Source of the DNA: Hemicordylus capensis
Lineage: Eukaryota > Chordata > Lepidosauria > Squamata > Cordylidae
DNA: 64,000 nt
Direction of reading: 5' to 3'
Assembly (NCBI RefSeq): GCF_027244095.1
Contig: NC_069670.1
Span: forward strand, 20,201,820 to 20,265,819
Translations under genes and position numbers: made by a program
The notes under the pieces: generated by a model
What the model was told of the DNA's origin: nothing
Database searches by the model: none
What the model saw: only the letters and a program-made list of their open reading frames with translations
Shown: in pieces, positions 1-12,100 of the stretch
How positions within the stretch are numbered: position 1 is the first letter of the stretch
How the letters are laid out: every line of letters begins with the position of its first letter

Positions 1-461
1 GTTGCACTGAATGATTTGTGCATTTCTCCTTTTAATATTAAGCATGTTAGTGTAATTTAGATTGAAAGAGGCTGTGCCTCCTGCCAAAAGATTGTCTTTG
101 GGATACTTCTGTTTTCATGGAAGTTGCTAATGCACCTCATCATAATCACATTCATTTGCAATGCATCAACTATTTTAAATATACATCTGCTTTCCTGTCA
201 GGCTTGCACAAGAGGTTAAACATAGATTCTTAATATTGTCAAATGGCCCTTTTAATGTGATGGCTGCTGGGATCCAATATGTTCTGCACACATTGGAGTC
301 AAACATCCACTGTTGTGTGCCAAAATTGCTAACAGGTTCAGATTTCTCAAAGTACAGAATTCCTGAGAACCTTTTAATTTAAACATTCAGAGTTTTGTTC
401 CCCACCCCCTTTCTCTTTGTGAAAATAACTCCAAAGGAGAACCCATGGTCAGGAGTCACAA

Positions 462-516
<55 letters not shown>

Positions 517-747
517 GCAAAGTTTGTTGACTGGCTGGCTCAGCTGAGTGGAGGCATGGGGTGGTTGGTGGGGGGGCACTAGGCAAATGAAAAAAAATTG
601 AATTACTTTACTATGCAAGTAAATAATTTATGTTTCATTATTTATGTGCATTTTTAAAATTTGGGGCCCCTTCATAACATTTGCTACAGGCCCCACACTA
701 GCTTAATCTGGCCCTGGTGGGGTGGGGGGAGAAGGTGCAGCCCTAGG
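1..747. repeat. Intergenic, with a (TG)n microsatellite at 463-512
   Basis: The stretch is AT-rich with no supportable exon. The TG run is about 25 units long without interruption. The short ORF on the minus strand is only the translated CA run (poly Thr-His). Confidence 0.85.
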
Positions 748-1100
748 AACATAGGAAACTGCCATATACTGAGTCAGACCAGACTCGCAGCAGCTTCTTC
801 AGGGTTGCAGGCAGGATTCTCTCTCAGCCCTATCTTGGAGATGCTGCATGCTTTGGTAGTTTGTTGGTTCATTAAAAAAATCTTGTCCTATCAAAATCTT
901 GTCCTGTCTTGGAGATGCAGCCAGGGAGGGAACCTGGAACCTTGATGCTGTTCCCAGAGTGGCTCCATCCCCTGAGAATCTCTTCCAGTGCTCACACTTC
1001 TAGTCTCCCATTCATATGCAACCAGAGGACAAGTCATGCTTGCTACCTGCTTAGCTATGGGGACAAGTCATGCTGGCCATCACAAGACCCTCTTCTACGA
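748..1100 (-). mobile_element. 5S-headed SINE, antisense, with internal duplication
   Basis: The plus strand begins with the tail complement (GGAACATAGGAAACTGCCA) and ends near the complement of the head. The segment TCTTGGAGATGC occurs twice, about 80 bases apart (835 and 910), with foreign sequence between, so this copy carries a small insertion or duplication. The stretch after it, to 1587, shows no recognised feature. Confidence 0.75.
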
Positions 1101-1587
1101 GACCAAAGGGAATCTAACCAATTCAATGGCTTCCTTACCTCCCTCTTGTTCAAGCCCATCTCCGATATGAGAGTGTCCATGGGTGTCAAAGGATCATTCC
1201 CGCAAAGGAAACACGGTGGCACCTCCTCCACAACATTGAGATTGGCTTTTTTCCCTTGTGCCATCCAGCAAATTGGTTTTAGCTTCACCATGCCACAAAA
1301 TATACAGCTACACAAACTTTTCACACAACCGCCTACCCGTACGAGTGTAACACAAATTCCTTCCTAGAAGCCATGAGGATTTTTGTAATGTAAGCTGCAG
1401 ATTGGGAAGAGCAGTTTAATGGTTGTGTATATGAACTGTTCCCTTTCCCGAGTGCTGAAAGATTTCAGACCATCTTGCATTTATACTGATTGTGGAGTGC
1501 GAGGGCAGGTATTTCACTTGATTTTAAAAAGCCTGTTTTATGGCCCAGAATAATACAGAATTTTGCAAAGTTCTATATTAATACCAA

Positions 1588-1800
1588 TAAACCAGTGTGG
1601 TGCAGTGGTTAGAATGTTGAATTAGGGTCGGAAATACCTGAGTTCAAATCCCCATCCAGCCATGAAACTCACTGGGTGACTCTGGGCCAGTTGCTTATCT
1701 CTCAGCCTAACCTATCTCACAGGGTTGTTGTTAGGACAAACATAACCATGTACATCGCTCTGGGCTCCTTAGAGGAAGAGTGTGCTATAAATGTAATAAC
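1588..1800 (+). mobile_element. tRNA-derived SINE (GTAGTGGTTAG family)
   Basis: The tRNA-like head has an A box (GTGGTGCAGTGGTTAG) and a B box (GAGTTCAAATCCCC), then a conserved body (CTGGGTGACTCTGGGCCA, CACAGGGTTGTTGT) and a tail CTCTGGGCTCCTTAGAGGAA ending in ATAAATGTAATAA. Better copies lie at 23408, 38898 and 52510. Confidence 0.85.
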
Positions 1801-1975
1801 CCCTGCTAACTGGGCAAAGAGGCACCTTTTAACATGGTGATTCCCTTTATTTAGCAGGGGGAGAGTAACTGGCCCTCTCCACCCCCAGCACAGCATCCCT
1901 CCAGTGACTGGTGCTGGTGTCTCTCTGATGTTTCTTTTAGATTGTGAGCCTTTTGGAGACAGGGATCCATCTTAT

Positions 1976-2027
<52 letters not shown>

Positions 2028-2110
2028 TTCTCTGTGTAAACTGCCCTGAGCCATTTTTGGAAGGGTAGTATAGAAATCGAATAAATAGTAAATAAATAAT
2101 AACGAATAAA
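1801..2110 (+). mobile_element. SINE-like repeat with L2-type tail, plus (TATC)n
   Basis: The head GCTAACTGGGCAAAGAGGCA is followed by CAGCACAGCATCCCTCCAGT, then a tail resembling L2 3' ends (GATTGTGAGCC, GGAGACAGGG), then (TATC)n at 1977-2027 and an ATAAATA-rich end. The family is repeated at 3995, 8695, 8965, 13110, 29540, 34090, 44775 and 61990. The tail assignment is by resemblance. Confidence 0.7.
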
Positions 2111-2878
2111 TAAATTATTTTTAAAGTAAAGCAAAATACCTGGATTCACACTCCACCAGCAGTGTATCTGAATGCAAGAATGCTCAGTTGTTTGGTAGGT
2201 TAAAAAGAATACTTCAACATTAAGGAAAGGATGTCCAAAAAGTGATTTCGTAATTGAAATCCAGTTGGTGGATTTCAACAAGAAAGACAACTGTCTTTCT
2301 TGTTATTTTTTAATTTTATTTTATGTTTTTATTTTTATTTTTACTTTATCCTGACTATTGATTCTTGGCGTAAAACTTTGTATGCTTTGATTTCAAGAGA
2401 TGGGATTTCTTTTTTCTCTGTAATAAAAGCAAAAAGAAAAAAGGACGCAGACATTTCTACAGAAATAGCATTCATTCAGCTAAGTTTCTGCTTTGTTTTC
2501 ACATTGCCAGGTCCTTGCAGCAGGACCAGGAATAAGAGGAACCCAGCTGAAGAGCAAACGCAAACATCACAGAAACATCGTGCCTTTGCAACTGTGGGAT
2601 GAGTCTCCCTCGTTTTCCCCTCCAGAAGTATAATATTACACTTGTGAGTATAATATTACAAAACTGTGCCAGCCTGCCATTTCATAATGAGTGGTTGATG
2701 TTTCTTTTCCTCTCCTTAAACCATCCCCTTGTCAACAGCGGCGACAGCAAAAGTTGATTGATTGGCAGCAGGAGGGATGGGCAGCTAGCAAGCCCTCTGC
2801 CTGTTTCTTGTGGTTTGGTGTCCTGATGGGGCTTGCTCATGGCCAGGGCGTGTCTCCCCACGTCAGTCAAGGCGGCAG
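2111..2878. other. Upstream flank of ECM1, no feature recognised
   Basis: This is unique-looking sequence without a supported exon or repeat. A T-rich tract lies at 2300-2350. It may hold distal promoter elements, but nothing specific can be assigned. Confidence 0.6.
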
Positions 2879-2955
2879 TGACTCAGTTCTGCTTGCCAGG
2901 CCGCTGTCGGAGGGTTTTATAAAGAGCTGGGAGCGACTAGCAGCACCAGCAGAGA
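2879..2955 (+). promoter_or_regulatory. ECM1 core promoter: AP-1-like site and TATA box
   Basis: TGACTCA, a consensus AP-1 site, lies at 2879-2885. TTTTATAAAG places a TATA box at 2918-2924. Transcription would start about 2946-2955, leaving an 80-90-base 5' UTR before the ATG at 3035. There is no CpG island, consistent with a tissue-restricted gene. Assignment is from motif and spacing only. Confidence 0.65.
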
Positions 2956-3034
2956 GCCAGAGGAAGAGGGAAGGGAGCCTCCGGACAGCAGCGGAGTCCT
3001 AAAGGCGATTGATTGCAGCGCAGCCCAGATCACG

Positions 3035-3104
3035 ATGAGGACGATCCTGGTCCTTCTGGCCTCTTGGCTGGTTCTAGCACAATCCACAGCTGTTGCTACC
3101 ACAG
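3035..3104 (+). CDS. ECM1: ECM1 coding exon 1 (signal peptide)
   Basis: It encodes residues 1-23 and the first base of codon 24. The peptide has one basic residue followed by a hydrophobic run ([12 protein letters not shown]), a classical signal peptide; cleavage is likely after A15 to A19. The donor GGTAAGT follows CACAG at 3105. This ATG is the first in frame after the predicted transcription start and lies about 90 bases downstream of it. Confidence 0.93.
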
Positions 3105-6100
3105 GTAAGTCTTGGGGATAGCTAGATGGTGGGGCTGCCAATGCAGAGATTCCTGGATATCTCCCCCCACCCCGGCCCAGTAGTATTGTTCACGCCATTA
3201 AAATCTCCAGGTTTGCTGCTGAAAGCGACTACCTGGAGGTGGGTGCTGATTTCTCGGAGGGTTGGCAACCATCCAAGAGGGCAAGTTGGCACTGGCCCCC
3301 TGCCTGCCTGCCTGCCTGCCTTTTTGCTGCTTGCGCTCTGGAGCACACACCTTGCTGGGCTGCAGGTCAGGCAGAAGCTGTCCAGCAAGATGCGCCGGCA
3401 CCACGAGCCGACAGGCTGATCAAGTGCTCCAGATTAGCAGGTTGGGTGTTTGATTCACACTTGAGCGATGTCTTACAGCAGAAGCAACTTGGGGCTCTGA
3501 AATGCAGGTTCCTTCCACACTCCTAGCAAGCAGGGGTTCCCAACCTGTGCTCCTCCAGATGTTGCTGAACTACAACCCCCATCATCCCCAGGCATTGTGG
3601 CTGAGGATGATGGGAGTTGCAATGGAGGACCCCTGCTATAAAGCAAGGTAGGGGGCAGATAAAGCCGGGCGTTTGTTCGTTCTCCCTCACACCCCGCCCA
3701 AAAAAACCCACTCTCTGCTTTTCCCCCAACTGTGTTTGATCTGGAGGGAGTTACTTTTCAGTTCCCAAGAGAAAAGACAGCTAAGAGAAGTGAACCCTGG
3801 CCAGAAAAGGATACACGTGCACTTGCCCTGTTCTTCTTCCCCGATTTATCCTCATAACAACCCTGCGAGGTAGACGGGGAGAAGAGATAGTAACTAGCCC
3901 AGGGATATTCAACATGCACCGTAGCTGTCTGGGGATTTGAACCCACATCTCCCCAGTTTTACTCAGACACTCTAACCGCAACCCCATGCTGGCTGTTATA
4001 TTTATTTATTTATTATTTTATTTCTATACCACCTTTCCAAAAATGGCTCAGGGCGGTTTACACAGAGAAATAATAAATAAATATAAGAGGATGGCTCCCT
4101 GTCCTCAAAGGGCTCACAATCTAAAAAGAAACATAAGATAGACACCAGCAACTGTCACTGGAGGTGACCGGAGTTTGCAATCTGATTCTAAAATATGAGT
4201 TCGTTGCCATCACGTCTACCAATTATTTACATACTTCAAGAAGTTTGATTGTTTTCAGGAGCTGAATTCTGCAGGCAAAAATATCTGGACTTTGCCAGAG
4301 TGCAAGGAGCCTAACATTTTCCTTTCTAGAATGACCGAAACTGTCAGCCAGATTCCCATCTCTGGGCAGAACATTGTTTTAATTGGACAATTGTGCAATT
4401 GCCTTTGATTACAAAAGATCTCCTTATCAGCCTCATGATCAATCCGTCAATCCTTTATTATGGTCAGAGACCAGCATAAAATTAATACAGGTTAAACATT
4501 ACATGTTATGATGATATCATGACAAAGCTAAATTTAATGATGACTGCCATTTTAAAAAGCAAGTTAGACTACATATTAGTGCATATCATCAGAAGGCTAA
4601 AACTAAGAATAATTGCAGTTTAAAAAGTAAAATAGATAGAATACACGTTAATACTAAAAAAAGCTAAAAACCTAAAGTTACTAAAGCTAAAAGAGATAAA
4701 ATATAATAATACAGTTTCTATTATAAAAATGCACAGAAATGATGGAAAGGGGATATGAAATTGTAAAAGCCCAGATTTAGAATTATAAAAAGCAATAGAA
4801 GGACAATAAAATGCAGTAAAATGCAGTACAATTCAATAAAACAATGGGCAAGTGCGATCCAGAGTCACCAAGAATCATATTCAGGGGGCTCATTCGACGG
4901 ATGCCGATCACAGCCGCAAAGAACTTGGCAGCTCTCTGTGTAGTGGCAGAGTTAGAGTCAGAGCGCAACAGAAAACTGTAGAATTATCTCGAACATCCCA
5001 GGAACTTGCTTAGCAATGGGAGAGTGAGGGCGGCACGGCTGTCTCTATAGAATGAGCAATACTGAAGGACATGCTCAGTAGTTTCGATCTGCTCTGAGCC
5101 ACAGGGATCTTTCTGGAACGGCCCTGAAGCACTGCTGAGGGGAGACCATGGCAGCGAGCCAAAGTGAACACCCTTCTGTGGTTTGGGACCCCCAGATGAG
5201 TGAGAGATGCTGCAGGAGAGGCAGTATATCTAAGCTGCTCACTGACATAAAGTTTGGAGACACTACTGAGGTCCGTTGGGCGCTCAGTGTCTGTAATGCG
5301 CTGCTTCATAGTTGCTTTTGCCTGATCGTAGCCCATGTTGGGCAGGGACGGTGGGGAGAGGCCCAGGGTAGCTAATTTCGCCTCAGTTGTCTGAGCCCAA
5401 CTAGATTGATAATCATCATGCAGGGTTAGAGGGAAAAGACCAATTGGGCAAAAGGATAGTCTAAGCCAAGCGTTCTCAACGTTGGGGCCTCAGATGTTGT
5501 TGGACTTCAACTCCCGTAATCCCCAGCCCCCAGTGGCCTTTGGTTGGGGATTATGGGAGTTGCAGTCCAAGAACATCTGGGGACCCGACGTTGAGAATCC
5601 CTAGTCTAAGCCGATAGGAGAGAGTGGCCACCCACACCCTAGCCTCAATCTTGATTCCAGGCATAGGGTGGCATCGGAGACACATCTTGGTACATGGAGC
5701 GCTGCCCTCAAGAACTTGGATTGCACACATTCCAGGGTCACAATATTGGGGAAAAGACCCAGTTGAGCGCCATAAAGTAGCTGAGCTAATGACTTGGCTT
5801 GGAACAGTTCGAGAGCTGCGGGAAAGAAGTGGCCTCCTCTTGTATGCATACATTGAAGGATGGAGGTGAAGCTTCTCTGAGCATTTAAGGCCACATGTTC
5901 TCCATGGGCTTTTCTAGAGTGAAAGTCTACGCCCAGATACTGAAAATGAGCCACTTGCTCGATCTTATGTCCCTTGATCCTCCAGGAGTGGATCTTGGGC
6001 CTCCTCGCAAAGGCCATCATTTTAGTTTGGGATCATTGATTTCCAGCATCAGGGCCCTCAGTGCTCTTCTAAGGCCAATGGGAGTCCAGCCTCATGATTT

Positions 6101-9100
6101 TTTTGCTTCTAGAGAGGGGGAAATGCTACTTCGGCCTTTTGGTTTCTCAAACTGTGCTGCAAACCTTTTAAGGCTTCTTGAAACAACATCTTTCTTTCAT
6201 AAAAGTTGGTTGACTGTAGCATGAGTTTTTTACCTGATTTTAGAAATCAGGAAGTTGTCTTAAATTTAGAGTTGTCTTCGATTCAGGTAAATACAGTCGC
6301 TAACTTGTGTGTGCTTGAAATAAAGAGATCACTTGAGGAAGAGGCAGCTCTTTACTTCTGAGTTACAGAAGAAAAAGATTTCTCCCAAAATGTGCTGTCA
6401 GACTCTAAAGTACCTAATTTCTGTTAAGGACAATTGTTTTTGACAACTCTTCTTTGTTGTAAGCCACTAACATGCCCATTTTACAGATGTGGAGAACTGA
6501 GGCAGTAAACAACCTGCTCCAGGAATTCACAGCAAAACCAAGCTCCAGGATCCAAGATGAGACCTGGTTCTTGGTCCATGCTTACTTTGACTTCCCAGAA
6601 TGTGCTGGGGGTCCTGAACCCTGAAGGAAATGAGCAGAAATGGAAACTCATTGGGACAGATCTGTCCCCTTTCTTGATGGTTGCCTGGAGGATCTGAAAA
6701 AGCATAGTGTACCTTTTGCCGTTATACCCCCTGGGGCGTTGGGAGGAGACAATGTGTGGTTTTTGGACCTCCTGGGTAGAAGAGACAATTGGCTAGAGTG
6801 GCCTTTTCAAAGGCAGCATTGTTCTTAGTCCTTGGCTCAAGGTGGGAGTGGGGGGTGGAGTTATGGGCCAGCCTCTACTTTCTTCTCTGCATGTGGGGCA
6901 GAACAAAGAGAACAGGCAGGGTGGGGGAAAGCGGGTATGAACGCTCATGTTTGGGTGCAGCCTCAAGCGCCTCAGTGGGCTGATTTCTCTCAAGTCTTTG
7001 TCTCGGCATGCCTGACGGAAGTATTTACCTTCCCCAGAGCCGGCCTGGGAGTGGATTCGGAGGCCATGGTTGCAGGAGCTTAGATCAACTCCTGGTGCCA
7101 GGGAAATTTCTCCTCCATTTCTGAGGCACCTTTGGCAGGAGAAGGAAGCAGGCTTTTCTTGTCCGGTTCTGAATCACGGACTGGCCCCTCCTGCGCCTTC
7201 TCACCTATTCCTAGAGGTCCTCTTAGGGCCCATCTCGATGTCGCAGGCGATACGTGGCTACCAATGAGCCGCAAAGCTCCCTCGCATCTCCCCGTCCGCT
7301 CCATTGGCTGGGTGCTGTGAGTCGTATCGTATGGCGTCACTGTCCAAATAATGTAAACATTATTTGGGAGACCTGGTAAGGAGCACGCATGGGTCGTCGG
7401 GAACCCCATCTCCTTGTAATAACTCCTTTGGGCCTCTGAATTAGGCTTCCTTGAGGCAGGGGCTGCTGGCATATTCCGAGCTAGGTCGATGAACTCATAA
7501 ACAGGCCAGTGCCTCTGAGCATGCTAAGAATGCCTTTCTCCTCTCTTCCCCTGCCTTAGCGGACTACAACCAGCTCTTCTGAATCCTTCATCTTAATTCC
7601 TTTGTTCCCAGCTGAAATGGAGCCTTCAGTCAGTCTAAATTGCGGTAGGGCTGAAAGCGATGGCCGTCTGAGATCCCCTGCCAGTCAGCCAGGTGGACCA
7701 GCTGCCTGACGCAGTATAAGGCAACTCCTAGTGTAGGGTTAGGGCCGCAGCTCAGGGGTGGGGCTATGCAAGGTCCCAGGAGGTCCCGGGTTCCACCCTG
7801 GTAGCGTCTCCATTTTTTGGCTGAGAAAGGAGCCTCTCAGAAACCTGAGAGAGCCACTTCCAGTCCGTGCAGACAATACCCAGAGGGACCAACAGTCTGA
7901 CTCTAAATAAGGCATCTTCATGGGTCCAGTGGTCCTTGTTCTTAAAGCCCTGTGTCTGTTGATGGTGCACTAATGAGTATTCCATCATCATAATCTCTAA
8001 TGCGGTGAGAAATTCAACCGGGGAAGTTCCCCAGCCGTTCCCTCCTCCCCCACTGCTGTTGCTTTATGCTGAGACACCTGTTGGATTTCTGCCAGATGTG
8101 CACCTGTGAAAGCCCCAGGCGCTCAGCCGTGAAACCAAAGGTAGGTGCCTTCCCTGGGACGTTGAGGAAGCAAATGGAGACGAGGTGGGATAATGTGGCT
8201 AGTTGATGCCTGCCCGGAAATTCCCGGCTCTCGCATGCAGGGAGCCGCATCTGTGCTTGTTGACTCCGCAGAGGCTAATTGGCACCCTGGACAAACACCC
8301 AGAAACCCCACTGACTCAGGAGCCAGGCATTCAAAGGAAGCCCAGCTGGCTGTCGCTTTCCTTCCGGCATGAATTTGCCTCCTTGTGCGTTTGTGTTGCA
8401 TTTGGGAGAAGAAACCCATCAAAGCTGATTCCCGGGCAGTTTTAATTGCGGCAAGGAATACGGTAGTTGTTTCCTGAGACCACTTGGAATGCACCCCCAG
8501 CACCATCGCAGGGGGAGCTCGTGTTCTAAATTGTGGGGACGCTCTGGCTTGAGAGTTCAATGTGGGGAAACGGTGTGGTGGTTCTTGTGCTTGGCGCTGG
8601 TTAGATCTGGGATGCGTGGACTGATTGGGGCCTCAGAACTAGTGCTGCCTGTGTGCTTGTTGCTGCTCCCTTGGAATAGGTGCTCAGTCTGTAAATACTA
8701 CTACTATGATTTTTTTAAAAAAAAATTAAATATTATGAATTTATTCATAAAAATATTCATTTACTGCTCTTCAACCAAAGTTCAGAAAGCAGTTTACCTA
8801 GAAAAATAAATACATACATAAGATGGTCCCTATCCTCAAAGGGGGTTCACAATCCTAGTCGGGGGGGGAAACATAAGGTAGATACTAGCAACTGCCACTG
8901 AAGGGATGTTGTGCTGGGGTTGGACAGGGCTAGTTGTTCTCCCCCGCTAAACAAAAGTGAACTTTAAAAGGTGTCCCCTTGCTAACTGAGCAAAGAGGCA
9001 CCTTTTCAAAGTAGTGACTCTCTTGTATTTAGCAGGGGGAGATCAACTGGCCCTATCCATCCCCAGCACAGCATCCCTCCAGTGGCTGCTGCTGGTGTCT

Positions 9101-12100
9101 ATCTTATGGGGTTTTTTTTAAGATTGTGAGCCCTTTGGGGACAGAGAGCCATCCTTATTTATTTATATTGTTGTAAACAGCTTTGGGAACCTTGGTTGAA
9201 AAGTGGTATATAAACATCCATCGTATTCGTATTCGTCTCTTTGCATTTGTAAAAGATGATTACAAATACATCAAAAATGTTTTGTTTTGTTTTCCATTTT
9301 TCCTTGCAGCTGACGAAGGAGAGCGTCCACCTCCACCTTCGGATGCCATTTTGCAACAAGACATCACTGATCTGCAGCAGCGGGAAGTGGAAGGTAAGAG
9401 TGGGGGTCTGTGTGCTCTTTTGACCCACACTGAGAGTCAGATTTTCTCCCGAGGAAGCTGGTTATTTGGCTTGGGCTGTGCCCTGATCTAAAAAGCAAGG
9501 CAACAGATCTTCTCTTCTCTTCCACATAAAATGAAATGCCTCTTCAAATGCCATTTGAAGAGAGGCATTCTCCCTTTTCTCTCACGCAAAATGGAATGCC
9601 TCTTCTACTACCATCTGAGAAGAGATGCCCCCCCCCCTTTTCTCTCACACAAGAGGGAATGCCTCTTCTAGGACAATGATTGCTACGTCTTCAAACAAAG
9701 GCCTATCCTTCTGGCTTCAGAATTACTGTTTGTACCCATATGCAAACTGAGGCAAATTTAAAATGATAATTGGTTTATTCATTTGCAATGTTAATTACCA
9801 CCCAATATCCCTAACTTAAGGTGGTCTACAAAGTTCTCTTAGTTAAATGAATCAACTAAGATTTGTTTAATTGGATGACAGGCCTAGCACAATTGGCTTA
9901 TTGCTGTCTGTTGCCTTCCCTTTTTAACTATTGGCTGAGCTGGTGTGACATCATGGACTGTTCACAATTTTTTTTTGAGGGTTAAGGCAGTGGTGAATGG
10001 AGCAGGGAAGCTTCTCAGGCCCAGGGCGGGGATGGGGGCAGCGGAAGTTAGATTTTTCATTTTGGATGGGAGGAGAAATTCAGGTGCCAGAAGCAGAGTC
10101 TGGAGAGGTAGCTTTGGGATGGAGAAGTATCTTCGTTTGTAGTGAAAATGGTGGAAGAGCACAAGGTCCCAAGTCCCCTCCCTGGCAGCATCTCCCAGAT
10201 AGTGCTGAGAGAGATTCCTGCCTGCAACCTTGGAGAAGCCACTGCCAGTCTGTGAAGACAAGACTGAGCTAGGTAGACCAAGGGTCGGACTCAGAATATG
10301 GCAACTTCCTATATTCCTATGTAACTTCCCACCACCAGGAGAAGGAAGAATATGAAACCAAATCAGTAGGCAAGGTGACAGGTCTTCCCACTCCGTTCTT
10401 TCCACACCTGCAAATCGGCATCCTAGAACTCCAAAAATACATATTTCTCTCTCTCTCTCTTGAATCGGGTTTTCTTGATAGCTGCGCTTCCTTGCTCCAA
10501 AGAATGGGCAGAGGCGAGAAGCGCTCACCTTTCTGTTAAGGGAGTCACGTTCATGAAGGTGGCTTTGATGCTGTCAGGCCTGGAGTGCATCTCCCTGCCC
10601 TGGGGCCAAATTTTGACTTCTTCCAGCGTAGGGTGCAATTACTTGAGTCCCAGTTTCCTGGTAAACACCTCTTGCTTCCACGTGTCCTTTCAGGATGCTG
10701 AACTTCAGTGCCAGACCAGAGTAGATCCATTTCAATCACATATGTGCCCATATACACCCGTGGAGCCTAAACTGGCTCCAGTCCTCTCAAAACGGGGCTG
10801 CACAACTTGCACCTCTAAAAACCCCCTCTAAAACCTCCTCCTCTCAGCATCCCCAGCCACAGAGGCCAAGAGTCGGGGTTGATGGGAATTGTAGTCCGGC
10901 TCCCAAAGGAAGGCCAAAATTGTGCGGCCCTGCTCTAAAGCCAAGGTGGCCAGCCTGCAGCTTTCCAGCTGCAGCTCCCAACACTCCCCGTCACAATATA
11001 CTGTGGCGTGGGGCGATGGGAATTGTAGTACTGCAACTGGGGGGGCTTCAGGTGGCCCTCGTTGGCCGCTCCCTTCCTCCTCTTCTCGGTTCTCGCCCTG
11101 TCCTCTTGAGATGAAACCAGTTTTCAAGCCCCTGTTAGATGAATCGCGGCTCCACTGTGTTTCCTCGCAACAACCCTGCGAGGTAGCCTAGCAGAAGAGA
11201 CTGTCGCTAGCTCAGGGTCACCCTGTGTGCATCAGTGCTTCATGTGGTGTCAGACGAGATGTTTATTCCAGTGTGCTTTGCTGCGCTTGCTCCATTTCCA
11301 GCTCACGGCGAAGAGCCCTCTGAAGGTTTCGTTCTGCAGAGAGAGATCACCGATGACGTGGCCTCCTCGTTCCTAGTCCACGGGGAGCCCCAGGCGTCTT
11401 CCTGCACCCCGACGGGGAGAGGCTTTGGCCGCCGCTCCAAGCTGGACGAGTTCCCGCCCGGCCGCCCCACCGCCAGCAACCTCTGCAACATCTGCTCCGA
11501 GGGGAGGAGCAAGGCCTCCTACGGATCCTGGAACTTGCCCCTCACCGGCTTCAGCCACCTGCGCCGCCAGGGGGAGGCCCTCAACAACTTGGAGGCCGGG
11601 TTCAAGCAGTGCTGCCAGCTGCCCGAGAAGGAGAAGCTGAGCTGCTGCATCAGTGTGGTGAGTCGCGGCTGCCGTTTGGGGGGGGCCAGGGGCGCTTGGC
11701 CCTGGCGGGTGGGGAGGCGGCTCTGCGTTTGGCTGGAGGGCCAAGTTTGCCCACCCCTGTCTTAGGCTCTGCCTGCAAGGGCATTACAGTGGCAAGGTGA
11801 GTGGCTCCTAACTGCACTTCGGAAGGATGGATTTTTATTCCGAGCACGAATCCTCCCTTATTTTGAGGGCGGCGGGGGTGGGGGGGGGGCACTCTCTAGC
11901 ATGCTTGTATTCCCAGTGTTGAAGACTCCACACTTCGGATGTGGGTGAAAACCTATTTGGGGTGGGGGTGGAGGGGAGGAACAATTGATTCCGGTTTTGG
12001 CCGGAAGGGGTGCAGCCCCGAATGTAAAAAAAATCTCTCTCTCTGTTCCTAAATGCCACCCCTTCCCACCCCACTCTGCAAAGATGGGCGAGGAAATTTG

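Noticed and set aside
5601-6020. 140-codon minus-strand frame as a host gene
   Set aside because: The FQYLGVDF motif and neighbouring sequence identify LINE reverse transcriptase; it is a mobile-element remnant in an intron.
9962-10528. 188-codon minus-strand frame
   Set aside because: Much of it is the complement of a SINE body and tail.
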